NCBI RefSeq assembly: GCF_019216885.1
Contig: NZ_JAAQRC020000003.1
Location: 186,001-250,000 of the forward strand
Origin: Methylobacterium sp. SyP6R
Lineage (GTDB): Bacteria > Pseudomonadota > Alphaproteobacteria > Rhizobiales > Beijerinckiaceae
Direction: 5' to 3'
Length of the DNA stretch: 64,000 nt
A model generated the notes under the pieces. That model saw nothing but the letters and a program-made list of their open reading frames with translations. It ran no database searches and was not told the DNA's origin. Of this stretch, positions 46,150 to 56,198 are shown piece by piece. Within the stretch, counting starts at the first letter, position 1. Each line of letters begins with the position of its first letter. The translations under genes were made by a program, and so were the position numbers.

Positions 46150-47670
46150 ATGAAAAATCGCAATAAAACCTCTGACACACATCAAAAAATTAATCAGGTC
46201 TTATCAATCGCTATACCTGTTAGCGAAGAACAAGAATGGGCACACATTGATTTTGAAAGTATCGCTATTCATTCTGTGTCAGTTAACAGCGATGGTGACA
46301 TTATACTGACGCCTTTAACAAAAATTGCGGAAGTTGGCATGCCACTGTTCGTCGGTGTATTCTATAGAAATGACGAAAATTACAATGTTGCAAATTCAAT
46401 ACTTCAACTTCAATCTGGACCGATTAATTTTAGACTTGCCGAACTTGTCAAAATCGACAGTCTCGATCCCCATCAGCTACTTAGCCAAGTTAATACCCAA
46501 CTTGTTAGATTTACTCTGGTATTAACGGCATTTAATAGAGATTTAATGCTGTCGCAAAATACATTAAGATTAGAATACGAAAAGATCCATAGACGATTTT
46601 CGGCACTAGACTCATTCATTCAAAGTGCGGATGTCAAGTTGATACGGGAGCGTATATCATTATTACCTGAGCAGGAGCAAAATGATGACTTCCCTCGCTT
46701 AGATCTTGGCAGATCTGTTATATCGCAAACACTTCCTACTTATTCGTCGGGGCTCGCTGCAGTATCGCTTCGGCTTGGGTTTATCGATCCAACTCAAGGT
46801 ACAAAAATATCTGTCAGTCTTAGAGTCGGAGATAATCCGCATCCCGAGTTTCGCTGGATCATTGCTTCTGAAGATATCTTAGAGAGTGGCGGGTGGATAA
46901 TTTTGAGTCTCAATAGAGCAATTGATTCTCCAAACAAGAGTGTTGTGCTGCAGGTCGATCTTCGAGAAGGCGAATTAAATACGGCATGGATTGGGCTTGG
47001 TCCAGTATCTGCCAATAATCAGTATGTTGTACATGAAGCTCGTACGAATGAGTCGATATCTAACAGGTGTTTAGCGTTACGAACGTGGGAGGCCCCACCC
47101 GGTACAGCCGTGCCGGTCACAGCGAACATGATTCGCCCAACCTATGTTCGTTCTACAGAGCCTAACAACCGCATCTCAACTAGACACCGTTTATCCGCTC
47201 CGGCTCTTGAAAAAGTGAAGTCTGGCACGGACGACTCCTGGGCGTCCGGATTCAGCCCCGTAATTTATGATCATTATACGGACGCTATTTGCGTCCACCC
47301 GCCAAATAACGGATATACACTTGCAGTAATCAATGGCATAATTCCTTCTTCGGCAAATTTGGTTATTGCGAAGTCAATGATTGCCAATGAAAAATCCAAT
47401 GATATTGAATTTTGTATTGCGATATTTGACCCTGAGCTGGCTCGCTTGAAAGCTGGGGATATGCGCAGCCCAATTGCTGGCACTTTGAGCTGGTCAGGAT
47501 GGACGAGGGTGTCGGCGTCTATGGGTAAAGTCCCGCTGTCGGTCATCGTTCCAGAAGAAACGAAAGATAAGTTTCGAGCCAATCTTTCACTAGCTCTCAT
47601 TACAAAAATGAGTTCCGGTCGCAACAACGATTTTGCGTGGGCTCGCTTTATTGACATCGAGGTTGAATAA
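46150..47670 (+). CDS. Uncharacterised protein of the glycosyltransferase-associated module (copy 2)
   Basis: 506 aa, AT-rich gene. No known catalytic motif. The N-terminal part is beta-rich (EWAHIDFESIAIHSVSVNSD), then a helical stretch near 115-170 (NTLRLEYEKIHRRFSALDSF). The C-terminal beta-sandwich-like region aligns with the 25074 product (GGWIILSLNRAIDSPNKSVV; LALRTWEAPPGTAVPVTANM). Like that gene it directly precedes a GT2 glycosyltransferase (1-bp gap). Both copies look like a partner or carbohydrate-recognition protein for the following enzyme (inference). Confidence 0.6.
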   Translation: MKNRNKTSDTHQKINQVLSIAIPVSEEQEWAHIDFESIAIHSVSVNSDGDIILTPLTKIAEVGMPLFVGVFYRNDENYNVANSILQLQSGPINFRLAELVKIDSLDPHQLLSQVNTQLVRFTLVLTAFNRDLMLSQNTLRLEYEKIHRRFSALDSFIQSADVKLIRERISLLPEQEQNDDFPRLDLGRSVISQTLPTYSSGLAAVSLRLGFIDPTQGTKISVSLRVGDNPHPEFRWIIASEDILESGGWIILSLNRAIDSPNKSVVLQVDLREGELNTAWIGLGPVSANNQYVVHEARTNESISNRCLALRTWEAPPGTAVPVTANMIRPTYVRSTEPNNRISTRHRLSAPALEKVKSGTDDSWASGFSPVIYDHYTDAICVHPPNNGYTLAVINGIIPSSANLVIAKSMIANEKSNDIEFCIAIFDPELARLKAGDMRSPIAGTLSWSGWTRVSASMGKVPLSVIVPEETKDKFRANLSLALITKMSSGRNNDFAWARFIDIEVE

Positions 47671-47671
47671 A

Positions 47672-50350
47672 ATGCTGATACGTACGTTCGAGCACAAAAA
47701 CCCAGATGCGTCTAAGGCGCATGATCTGAATTCTGCCTCCAGCCTTGTAGTTATTATACCTGTCTACAAGCATTCTGGGCTTTTAGTGGAAGCAGTACAA
47801 AGTGCCCTTGCTCAGCAATTATCTGTTGAATTAAAAGTAATCATCGTCAATGACGGGTGCCCGTTCCTCGAAACCCACCTTGTGGGCACAACGCTCCAAG
47901 CGGCACACGATAACGTTGAATATATTTATAAAACAAACGGCGGACCGAGTTCTGCACGCAATATAGCTATTGAATATATTATTGACAATCATTCAGAGGT
48001 AAGCTGCGTTTTCTTTCTTGACGCAGACAATAGGCTTTCGGAGCACGCCCTTGAAACGGCGTATAAATTGTTAAGCGCAAGACCAGACATCGGATGGGTA
48101 TATCCTCACATATCCGCATTCGAAGTTGACTGGGATGGAGATTATAGCTCTCCGTATTCAAAACTTTTTCATATTGCCCATAACAATGTTTGCGATACGG
48201 GAAGTCTTATAAAAATAGAGTTGTTGAAAAAGATACGGTTTAACGAAAATGCGAGGTCTGGCTTCGAGGATTGGGATTTTTGGCTTGCGGCTATTGCTGC
48301 AGGTTATAAGGGTGTTTGCTGTCCCGAGATGGGCTTTGAATATAGGAATCGTGCTGAAAGTAGATTCAAGGAGGTGAGCCGGGATCGGGGTGCTGTTACT
48401 GGTTATTTGCGTGAGCGTTACAAACATATTTTCACGCCACGTACGCTGCTCAGGTTTGAGCATGAAGAATGCCCGCGTTTCGCCTACTACGACGTAGATG
48501 CAATGCAGTTTCGCCTGTTCTCAGATCCTGTCTTGGAAGGGCAACGGCTAAGCGTACCGCGGTTTTGCCAGGAGTTTTGGGCTGCGTCGGCTGAACCAGA
48601 AATGTTTAATGCTCCTGACTATTTTCTGTGGGGCGGCAACAAGGTATTAAATGAGCTTACAAAGGCAAAACTAATTCATAATATATTTTGGATAATTCAA
48701 CGGCTTCTGAAAAACAATCACTTTGTGGCTGTCAAATTATTACCGAGTGCGGACGATGTTGCGATCGATGTTTCACAAATAAGGGTAGATGAACCACTAA
48801 GTAGCAGTCTCTCAATTATCGCTGGGCGATCGGATATTATTCGGCAATCCGCTGATGATGAATCGGATGAGTGGCTTAAGTCAATCATCAGCCTTACTCC
48901 CGGGCCCAAAATAATGCAAATAAATGTTCGAGGAAATTTACGATCATCGCATATTAGTCATTCTAGCTCATCACTTCTCAGCCATGTTCTTCTGACTCGC
49001 ACTGCTCTTCGTGATAGCGTTTTTCGAAAAAACAGCACGCCAAAATTTGGTTGGCGAGATAAAATTTCACCCCCGATCAATGATGGTCATAAAATCCTCG
49101 AAAGATATCTTGGGTGCGATGCCATTATCCCGTGGTCCTCTGATGCCGACAGAGCTAACGTTGGATTCGTTGTCCCCTTCGCATCTTTTGGGGGATCAGA
49201 GAAAGTTGGGTATGCGATAGCTCAGCAACTGCGAAAATACGGTTTTAAAACGCATCTCTTTGTCGTTGGCGGAAATCAGCAAAGAGTCATTTCGGAATTC
49301 GATGACGCTTTTGATACTATAAATTTTTTTGGGTTCGAGCATCCATTTCTATGGGGTGGGTCTCAATATGGCCGTGGTACGGAATTTCCTAGTAAATCAG
49401 ACAACGGACTTCATCATGAAACATTGCTTGGTATGACTTGTGCAATGGATGTTGTGATAAATTGCCAGTCTGCACCATTCAACGCAATCGCCGGCGACTT
49501 AAAAGGGCTTGGGATCCGCACATTATATTATATTCATTTATTTGACCGGTCCGCAGTCGGCCGCGAGGTTGGTCATCCGTTCCTAGGAATGTTATATGAG
49601 CATGCATACGATAAGTTTTTGCTTTGTTCTGAGAACCTATCCCATCGTCTCCATGGACTTGGCGTCCCACGTGCAAAACTAATGACAATACAAAACGCAC
49701 CTAGTTTTACGGTGGATGCAAGTCTGCTGGATATAGCGCGAACGCGTCGATCTAGTTATCGTGAAGGCCCGCTTAATATTCTTTATATTGGAAGACTTGA
49801 TGTACAAAAAGGTGTCGAAAGGGTCATCGGCCTTGCTGAGGCCTGCGCTGTGACTGACATAGATGTTAACTTTAGGCTGATTGGAGCGTCGCTTGTGGAT
49901 GCACACTTGTCAGAAAAATCTATCAGAGAACTCTGGCGTGCTCGAATTAGCGTTGAGCCACCTGTTTTTAGATCGGACCAGCTTCACCAAGTGTTTTTGG
50001 ATGCAGACGTTCTTATATTGCCATCTAGGTGGGAGGGGGCGCCCCTAGTCATATTAGAAGCCCAGCAATCGGGGTGTGTACCTATCGCGACGGATGTTGG
50101 TGCGGTTTCAGAGTTGATTAACAGCTGGCAAGACGGAGTGCTCATTCCTGATGAGGATGATGCAGAGGTTGTTGCCTGTTTTATCGAAGCACTAACTAGA
50201 CTCGCAAGCGATCGCGATACTCTCCGAAAGTTATCTCTTGCCGCTCTTGACAGAGTTTCAGGCATAAATTGGGATAAATCCACGCGCGTCCTTGCAGATT
50301 ATTTATGTGAAATCTATCCAAGCAAAATTAAAATGATAGATGAAAAATAA
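47672..50350 (+). CDS. Bifunctional GT2-GT4 glycosyltransferase
   Basis: 892 aa from ATG 47672. The N-terminal GT2 domain (about 25-290) has LVVIIPVYKHSGLLVEAVQS, KVIIVNDGCPF, GGPSSARNIAIEY, metal-binding FLDADN and GFEDWDFWLAAI, closely parallel to the 26498 protein. A middle region (290-500) is uncharacterised. The C-terminal GT4 domain (about 500-880) has VGFVVPFASFGGSEKVGYAI, LNILYIGRLDVQKGVERVIG, and PSRWEGAPLVILEAQQSGCV. Two-domain enzymes of this kind can add two different sugars in sequence. AT-rich gene in the imported-looking segment. Confidence 0.87.
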   Translation: MLIRTFEHKNPDASKAHDLNSASSLVVIIPVYKHSGLLVEAVQSALAQQLSVELKVIIVNDGCPFLETHLVGTTLQAAHDNVEYIYKTNGGPSSARNIAIEYIIDNHSEVSCVFFLDADNRLSEHALETAYKLLSARPDIGWVYPHISAFEVDWDGDYSSPYSKLFHIAHNNVCDTGSLIKIELLKKIRFNENARSGFEDWDFWLAAIAAGYKGVCCPEMGFEYRNRAESRFKEVSRDRGAVTGYLRERYKHIFTPRTLLRFEHEECPRFAYYDVDAMQFRLFSDPVLEGQRLSVPRFCQEFWAASAEPEMFNAPDYFLWGGNKVLNELTKAKLIHNIFWIIQRLLKNNHFVAVKLLPSADDVAIDVSQIRVDEPLSSSLSIIAGRSDIIRQSADDESDEWLKSIISLTPGPKIMQINVRGNLRSSHISHSSSSLLSHVLLTRTALRDSVFRKNSTPKFGWRDKISPPINDGHKILERYLGCDAIIPWSSDADRANVGFVVPFASFGGSEKVGYAIAQQLRKYGFKTHLFVVGGNQQRVISEFDDAFDTINFFGFEHPFLWGGSQYGRGTEFPSKSDNGLHHETLLGMTCAMDVVINCQSAPFNAIAGDLKGLGIRTLYYIHLFDRSAVGREVGHPFLGMLYEHAYDKFLLCSENLSHRLHGLGVPRAKLMTIQNAPSFTVDASLLDIARTRRSSYREGPLNILYIGRLDVQKGVERVIGLAEACAVTDIDVNFRLIGASLVDAHLSEKSIRELWRARISVEPPVFRSDQLHQVFLDADVLILPSRWEGAPLVILEAQQSGCVPIATDVGAVSELINSWQDGVLIPDEDDAEVVACFIEALTRLASDRDTLRKLSLAALDRVSGINWDKSTRVLADYLCEIYPSKIKMIDEK

Positions 50351-50490
50351 ATTATGCATCACATCACTTAAGAATGGATGATTATACATGTAAAGGCAAA
50401 TTTTTTGAGTGGGCTAATTGCTCGACTCTTAAATCGACTGGAAAGTCATAGTACATCAAGTTTGCAACTAAGCGCTAGTAGGAGATATGT

Positions 50491-51669
50491 ATGACAAAGG
50501 TGCTTCTCACGGGTATGTGCAGTGCTGCCGATCGGTTGATTCGCGATGATGGCCGCGGCGGACTTCGATACGACGCTTTCGCACAGCCTCCTCTCACTTG
50601 TAAAGCTGTGCGGAGTGAGTTCGAGCGGGCGGCAAATCTAGGAAATTATCTCATAACCGAGGGGGCTTATCGTGCCGCATGTGAATGCGATGTCGAATAT
50701 CTTCCATTTTGGTACGTTCTTGATTTGTTCAAAAATCCTGATCAATTAGCGGTTTTAAGCAATAAATACGATATATTATTGTTTGCTACTGCTAATATAC
50801 TTCATACCGAATTTGATATATCCACAGAAGTACAATTTCTTGAACAATGGAAAAAACAAATTGTTCTAATGTCTGTAGGTTTGCAGCGGGTCACAGATCT
50901 TCAGCGAAGTCTCCCTCCGAGTACAGTACGATTTATAAATCTTTTGAAATGTGATCATGTCACAACGTTCACTCGCGGCCCTATGACGCGGGACTTCTTG
51001 CTGAGCCGCGGCGTTCGAAATATCGTGGATGCATGTTGCCCGTCGGCTTTCGCGTACCCAGAATCCATGCTCAACAGTATGCGAATGATTTCTCATGGCC
51101 GAATGGAGTTTGAGGAGTTGTGGCTGAATGGATATATCGGTACTCTGCCTGCGTCCCATCGCGATTTGTATTCGTTGGCTAAACACGCGAAACGGTTAAT
51201 TTATGTGTATCAGGACGAGCCATTATTGGGTGGTGTTTTAAATAAATACGCTAACGAAGACGTAATTTATCGAGATAATACTTGCACTTTTACTGCAGGA
51301 CCGACAAACGTAGATTTGGCTGGTATCAGCAAACAACCTGAGTTCGCAGCATTTTTTCAGCCGGAAGTATGGCGAGCACAAATCGCGTCCGCTGATTTAT
51401 CAATTGGGCGTCGATTTCATGGAAATATTATCGCTATGCAAGTGGGAAGGCCGGCATTATTCATAGGACATGATGATCGGGTAATCGATATGGTTTCAGC
51501 GATAGGGGCGCCGATTGCAGATTCGGAGATCTGGAATAGCGCGGCAGATAGGAAAATTGCCATAGATGCGATTATTCGTGATTTTAATATTTCGGAGGCA
51601 GAGGATAAATACATGAATGCTTTCGAGCGTTTCTCTGATGGTCTTCGTAGGTCAGGGCTTAAAACATAG
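50491..51669 (+). CDS. Polysaccharide pyruvyltransferase-like / WcbI-type surface glycan protein
   Basis: 392 aa; AGGAG site before ATG 50491. Features: FTRGPMTRDFLLSRGVRNIV (nucleotide/CoA-site-like RGPxS/T family pattern), VDACCPSAF, and near the C-terminus ADLSIGRRFHGNIIAMQVGR with PALFIGHDDRVIDMV. These match the pyruvyltransferase superfamily (PF04230), which adds ketal pyruvate to sugars and has a conserved R-x-HG near the C-terminus. The N-terminal 60 residues are unusual (MTKVLLTGMCSAADRLIRDD). Last gene of the AT-rich segment, before the IS cluster. Family call moderately sure; acceptor unknown. Confidence 0.7.
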   Translation: MTKVLLTGMCSAADRLIRDDGRGGLRYDAFAQPPLTCKAVRSEFERAANLGNYLITEGAYRAACECDVEYLPFWYVLDLFKNPDQLAVLSNKYDILLFATANILHTEFDISTEVQFLEQWKKQIVLMSVGLQRVTDLQRSLPPSTVRFINLLKCDHVTTFTRGPMTRDFLLSRGVRNIVDACCPSAFAYPESMLNSMRMISHGRMEFEELWLNGYIGTLPASHRDLYSLAKHAKRLIYVYQDEPLLGGVLNKYANEDVIYRDNTCTFTAGPTNVDLAGISKQPEFAAFFQPEVWRAQIASADLSIGRRFHGNIIAMQVGRPALFIGHDDRVIDMVSAIGAPIADSEIWNSAADRKIAIDAIIRDFNISEAEDKYMNAFERFSDGLRRSGLKT

Positions 51670-51757
51670 TTCACTAGCAGTAGTATTGAAAAGGGGCGAT
51701 AGCGATGCGCGTGAGTGGTGCGACGTGCCGCTCACGTTCGCCATCCAAGTGTGGTAT

Positions 51758-52020
51758 CTATGCTTGAGCGCACGCTGATCGCGGAATGGATGCGGCGAGT
51801 ACGCCAGATGCGCCTGCGTGCCGGCAGCCTGCTTCCCGACCAGAGCGCCCTACGGCTATCGACTCGATCTCGACCGGAGTTCGGCTGGAGCTGGTCAAGG
51901 GTGCCATGGTGCAGCAGGTCTTCGCCCGCTACGTCCAGGAGGAGGCCAGCCTGTTCGGCCTGGTCAACTATCTCCGCGCGTAATTACCCAGGGGGTGCCG
52001 GGACGGGCGGTTCCATCGCG
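51758..52020 (+). pseudogene. Serine recombinase fragment
   Basis: Pieces in different frames resemble the middle of a large serine recombinase: APYGYRLDLDRS, VRLELVKGAMVQQVFARYVQ, EEASLFGLVNYLRA, with a stop and frameshifts. No catalytic N-terminus present. Remnant of a mobile element at the edge of the IS cluster. Confidence 0.5.
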
Positions 52021-52080
52021 GCTTAGGCGTCAGGTCTCCCCCCCCATGCCGTCTGACGGTTTGACTGATTCCCTGTCGGG

Positions 52081-52533
52081 ATGAGCCGCAGTGACCTGGA
52101 GCGCCTGAGCAAGGAGGAGCTGATCGAGCTGGTGCTGAAGCTGCACCGGCCGGATAAGACCTCGCGCACCTCGTCCAAGCCGCCGGCCACGGATCGCAAG
52201 GAACGGCGGGAGAAGTCCCGCCCTGGCGGGGCCAAACCCGGGCATGAGGGCTACAAGCGGGCGCTGACGCCGGATCCGGGTCAGATGAGTAGAGCATCGG
52301 CCCTGCGCCTGCTCATCGTGCGGCGAGCCGCTGCCGGCCGATCTTCCGGCCGAGGTCGTCAGCGTGCATGAGCGGATCGACCTGCCGCTGGTGCATCCGG
52401 TCGTGGAGCAGCACCGGCGCCTGTGCGTGACCTGCCCAGCCTGCCGGACCCGGGTCGCCTCCCCGCGTCCGGCGGGGTCTGACGCGACGCCGTTCGGGCC
52501 GCGGCTGCACGCGGTGGCGACGTACCTGAAGAC
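52081..52533 (+). pseudogene. IS66-family transposase N-terminal fragment, frameshifted and truncated
   Basis: Starts MSRSDLERLSKEELIELVLK and includes SRTSSKPPATDRKERREKSR, PGGAKPGHEGYKRALTPDP, the start region of the DUF6444-type IS66 TnpC. After about residue 70 the zinc-ribbon part continues in another frame (VVEQHRRLCVTCPACRTRVA, GPRLHAVATYLK). It is cut exactly at the IS3 left end (52534). Different subgroup from the complete IS66 TnpC at 54602. Confidence 0.75.
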
Positions 52534-52595
52534 TGATCCTCCCTCGGTTTCGCGGACACCTCTGATACGCTCGTTTCGGGCGGGGAAGGTGTTTG

Positions 52596-52921
52596 ATGGC
52601 GAAGACACGACGCGAGTTCACCCCCGAGTTCAAACGCGAGGCGGTCGCCCTGCTCGAGAGCAGCGGCCGGTCGCAGATGCAGGTCGCCGCCGAGCTCGGG
52701 ATCCAGCCCTCCATGCTGCGCCAGTGGCGAACTGCGCTGATGGAGGGCTCGCCGCAAAGCGACCCGCAGGCTTGCCGGGCTCCGCTCCTATGAGCCCGGT
52801 TGCCTCGCCGTCCGACCAGGCGGCTGAGATCGCCCGCCTGCGCCGCGAACTCGACCGGACGCGCATGGAGCGCGACGTGCTAAAAAAAGCGATCGGCATC
52901 TTCGCGGAGATGCTCAAATGA
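52596..52921 (+). pseudogene. IS3 orfA (helix-turn-helix protein), frameshifted
   Basis: Starts MAKTRREFTPEFKREAVALL (HTH_Tnp_1) and reads to QSDPQACRAPLL stop. The expected continuation (AGLPGSAPMSPVASPSDQAA ... ERDVLKKAIGIFAEMLK) is in the next frame and ends at 52921 in the ATGA overlap with orfB. One base appears lost near 52770. The leucine-zipper half needed for the functional transposase is therefore separated, unless ribosomal frameshifting restores it. Confidence 0.8.
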
Positions 52922-53778
52922 CGTTCACTTTCATCGAGCAGCATGCGACCACCTGGCCGGTGCGTCTCATGTGCCGCGTGCTCGGAGTGTCCCCCAGCGG
53001 CTACTACGGCTGGCGATCACGTCCAGAAAGCGCCCGGTCGGTGTCCAACGGGCAACTCCTCGACGACGTGCAGCGGATCCATACGGGGCATCAGAGGCGA
53101 TATGGTTCGCCCCGGGTGCATGCGGCCCTGCGCGCGGAAGGCCGCCCAGCCAGCTGCGGGCGGGTGGAGCGCCTGATGCGTCGCCATGGCATCCGGGCCC
53201 TGGCGGGGCGCCGGTTCCGGCCCTGCACGACCGACAGCCGGCACGACCTGCCGATCGCCTCCAATCTCCTCAAGCAGCAGTTCTCGGTCGCGTTACCCAA
53301 CCAGGTCTGGTTGGCAGACATCACCTACCTGCCCACAGCAGAAAGCTGGCTTTACCTGGCCGCCGTCCTTGATCTCGCTACTCGTAAGATCGTCGCCTGG
53401 TCAATGCGCGACCACATGCGGACTGAACCGACGTCGGCTGCTCTGATGATGGCCACCCAACGGCAGCGGCCGTCTGCCGGGCTCATCTGTCACTCGGATC
53501 GCGGCAGCAAGTACGCAGCGGAGGCTTACCGCAGGCAACTCGCCGATATCCAGGCGATACCCTCCATGAGCCGCGCCGGCTGCTGCTACGACAATGCCCC
53601 GATGGAGAGCTTCTTCCACACCCTCAAGGTCGAACTCGTCCACCAGCGACGTTGGGCGACCCGGGATGAGGCCCGACGCGACCTGTTCGCTTACATCGAG
53701 GGCTACTACAATCGACAGCGGCTCCACTCGGCTCTCGGCTACATCACGCCCGAGCAGGCCGAGCGGAACGCAGGCTAA
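52918..53778 (+). CDS. IS3-family transposase orfB (DDE integrase domain)
   Basis: 286 aa. HTH_21 region (GYYGWRSRPESARS, GSPRVHAALRAEGR) followed by the rve integrase core. Catalytic acidic residues are visible: Asp in QVWLADITYLPTAESW, Asp in ICHSDRGSKYAAEAYRRQLA, Glu in NAPMESFFHTLKVELV. It ends with the usual YNRQRLHSALGYITPEQAE. Intact by length and motifs, but orfA is frameshifted, so autonomous transposition is doubtful. Confidence 0.92.
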   Translation: MTFTFIEQHATTWPVRLMCRVLGVSPSGYYGWRSRPESARSVSNGQLLDDVQRIHTGHQRRYGSPRVHAALRAEGRPASCGRVERLMRRHGIRALAGRRFRPCTTDSRHDLPIASNLLKQQFSVALPNQVWLADITYLPTAESWLYLAAVLDLATRKIVAWSMRDHMRTEPTSAALMMATQRQRPSAGLICHSDRGSKYAAEAYRRQLADIQAIPSMSRAGCCYDNAPMESFFHTLKVELVHQRRWATRDEARRDLFAYIEGYYNRQRLHSALGYITPEQAERNAG

Positions 53779-53809
53779 CCCACGTGTCCGCGAAAACGGA
53801 GGAGGATCA

Positions 53810-54588
53810 GCTCGCCGCCGGTCAGGAGAAGCTGCGCCGTCCGCCGCGGCGACGGGCGCCGCCAGACGGGACCAGGGGCAGGTCGCATCCGCGGCGGGCC
53901 GCCCCTGAGAGCAGCAACGCAGAGCCGGACGCTCATCACGCCACCCCGGAAGCCCGAGGCCTGCAGCTCGCGCCACAGCCGCGTCGCGTTGCGCTCGCCT
54001 TTGTCGAGCCGCCGCACGAGGTAGGGCACGAAGGAATCGGTGATCCGCGCCCGTTCGCCCTTGCACCAGGTCGGCGCCGTGCCGGCCCGTAGCCAGTGCC
54101 GCACCGTGTTCCGCGACAGCCCGGTCTCGCGCACGATGGCGCGGATGCCCTGGCCGTCCCGAGCCAGGGCTGCAACGTGCTGGAAGCGGGCTCCCGGTCC
54201 GCCTGCCCCTGCTGCTGTCGCCGCTGCGCCTTGGTGGCCGAACGGGGTTTGACCGGCGTTGCTTCCGCTGCGGCTCGGCTCACGATGGTCCGCGCGACAC
54301 GGGAGAACTCGCCGCGGTGCCGATCGAGCACCTGCATCAGCGCTTGCGAGCCGTTACAGAGCAGATGCCATCGATCCGCGCCTGGACCGCCCCGGGTGCG
54401 CCGCGACGCACGCCATCGGCGTAGGCACCGGCGCGGTCACGAGCCACGACCTCGACGCCGGGATGCTGCTGCAGCCAGTCGGCCACGGTAGCGGCCTCGC
54501 GGTCGGGCAGCAGGTCGATGACCTGGCCTCGCACCAGATCGCACAGGATCGTGCCGTAGCGCTGACCGCGCCGCCAAGCCCAATCATC
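53810..54588 (-). pseudogene. ISL3-family transposase, C-terminal half (separated by IS66 insertion)
   Basis: Reads [60 protein letters not shown] immediately left of the IS66 end, continuing exactly the N-terminal half at 57059-57540 ([10 protein letters not shown]). A one-base shift near 54375 moves [15 protein letters not shown] to another frame; RETGLSRNTVRHWL and YLVRRLDKGERNATRLW follow. The 3' end is lost at the IS3 right end (53809). Catalytic Asp of the DDE core lies in the split region. Confidence 0.85.
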
Positions 54589-54601
54589 GTAAGCGGAACC
54601 C

Positions 54602-56137
54602 TCAGGCCACGGCTTTGAGGTCTTGCGCGCTGGCGTAGGCCCAGGGCATCAACTCGTCGAGGCGGCGGTTGGGATGGCCCTCGGCGATGCGGGTGAGCAC
54701 GTCGCTCAGGTAGGCATGCGGCTCCACGCCGTTCAGCTTGCACGTCTCGACCAGCGAGGCGATCACCGCCCAGTGCTGACCGCCGCCGTCCGAACCAGCA
54801 AACAACGCGTTCTTGCGCGTCAGCGCCAGCGGCCGGATCGCCCGCTCGACCACGTTCGAGTCGAGCTCGACCCGGCCATCCTCCAGGAACACGCTCAGCC
54901 CCGCCCAGCGCGACAGCGCGTAGCGGATCGCCTCGGCCAGCCGGCTCTTCTGGCTGATCTGCCCGAGCTTCTCGCGCAGCCAGGGCTCCAGCGCCGCGAT
55001 CACCGGACGGCTGTGCTCCTGGCGCTGCGCTCGCCGCTCCTCGGCCGAGCGGCCGCGGATCTCCGCTTCGGTCCGGTACAGGCGCGCGATCCGCTCCAGC
55101 GCCTGCGTGGCGATCGGCGCCGGCCCGCCCTGCGCCAGTTCATAGAAGCGCCGACGCACGTGCGCCCAGCAGAACGCCAGCTGGATCCCGCCGCGATCCG
55201 CCAGTGCCTTGTAGCCGCCATAGCCGTCGACCTGCAGCACGCCCACAAAGCCGCTCAGGTGACGAAGAGGCCGCTCGGCCGTACGGTCCGGGGCGTAGAC
55301 GTAGGCCACGCCCGGCGGATCGCGTCCGCCCCAGGGCCGGTCGTCCCGCGCATAGGCCCACAGCTGCCCCGTCTTGGTGCGACCGCGCCCGGGATCGAGC
55401 ACCGGCGCGGTCGTCTCGTCGGCAAATAGCTTGCCGCTGGCTCGTAGCGTCTCCAGCAGGCGTTCGTGCACGGGACGCAGCGCGAAGGCAGCGCGCCCGA
55501 CCCAGTCGGCCAGGGTCGAGCGGTGGAGGCAGATGCCCTGGCGTGCGAAGATCTGCGCCTGCCGGTAGAGCGGCAGGTGGTCCGCGTATTTGGAGACCAA
55601 CACCTGCGCCACCAGCGCGTCGCTGGGCAGGCCACCCTCGATCAGGCGGGCGGGCGCGGGCGCCTGCACGACCGCCTCCTCGCAGGCCCGGCACGCATAG
55701 CGCGGCCGGCGGATCACCAGGACCCGGACCTGCGCCGGCACCACGTCGAGGCGCTCAGAGACGTCCTCGCCGATCCGGTGCAAGGTCCCGGCACAGCACG
55801 GGCAGACCAGGCTGGCGGGATCGACGACGCGCTCGACCCGCGGCAGATGGGCGGGCAGGGCTCCCCGGTTGCGCCGCCGCTCGGCGACCCGCGTCGCCCG
55901 GCTGGCCGGCTCGCTGTCGGCGGCAGCCAGGGTGGCGGCCTCGCCCTGCTCGGCCTCCTCCAGCCCCAGCAGCAGCTGGTCCTCCGGCAGGCTCTCGGCT
56001 CGCCGCCCGAAGCGGTGGCGTTGCATCGCCTGGATGATCTGGCGCAGCCGCTCGTTCTCGGCCCGCTCCTCGGCCAACAGCGCCTTGAGCGTCTCGGGAT
56101 CGTCCGGCGGAGGGGAAGCGGGAGCAGCCACGAACAA
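54602..56137 (-). CDS. tnpC: IS66-family transposase TnpC
   Basis: 511 aa, full length. N-terminal coiled region ([20 protein letters not shown], then [13 protein letters not shown]), zinc ribbon ([34 protein letters not shown]), DDE core ([20 protein letters not shown] with Asp, [18 protein letters not shown], and [20 protein letters not shown] with Glu). C-terminal IS66 domain [20 protein letters not shown]. Catalyses transposition of IS66 together with TnpA/TnpB. Confidence 0.95.
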   Translation of the reverse strand: MFVAAPASPPPDDPETLKALLAEERAENERLRQIIQAMQRHRFGRRAESLPEDQLLLGLEEAEQGEAATLAAADSEPASRATRVAERRRNRGALPAHLPRVERVVDPASLVCPCCAGTLHRIGEDVSERLDVVPAQVRVLVIRRPRYACRACEEAVVQAPAPARLIEGGLPSDALVAQVLVSKYADHLPLYRQAQIFARQGICLHRSTLADWVGRAAFALRPVHERLLETLRASGKLFADETTAPVLDPGRGRTKTGQLWAYARDDRPWGGRDPPGVAYVYAPDRTAERPLRHLSGFVGVLQVDGYGGYKALADRGGIQLAFCWAHVRRRFYELAQGGPAPIATQALERIARLYRTEAEIRGRSAEERRAQRQEHSRPVIAALEPWLREKLGQISQKSRLAEAIRYALSRWAGLSVFLEDGRVELDSNVVERAIRPLALTRKNALFAGSDGGGQHWAVIASLVETCKLNGVEPHAYLSDVLTRIAEGHPNRRLDELMPWAYASAQDLKAVA

Positions 56138-56198
56138 GATTAGAGCATAGTTCTCAGCTACTTGCGATGGCCTTGAGGCGTCCTGCGCACTCCGCCGC

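Larger units (their letters stand above)
52534..53809 (+). mobile_element. IS3-family insertion sequence (1276 bp)
   Basis: Terminal imperfect inverted repeats: TGATCCTCCCTCGGTTTCGC (left, 52534-52559 in full) against TGATCCTCCTCCGTTTTCGC (right, complement of 53784-53809); 26 bp with three mismatches, beginning TG and ending CA as usual for IS3. orfA/orfB overlap as ATGA. Flanking triplets GAC and GCT do not match. The left flank is IS66 DNA and the right flank ISL3 DNA, so the element marks a rearrangement rather than a simple insertion. Confidence 0.85.
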
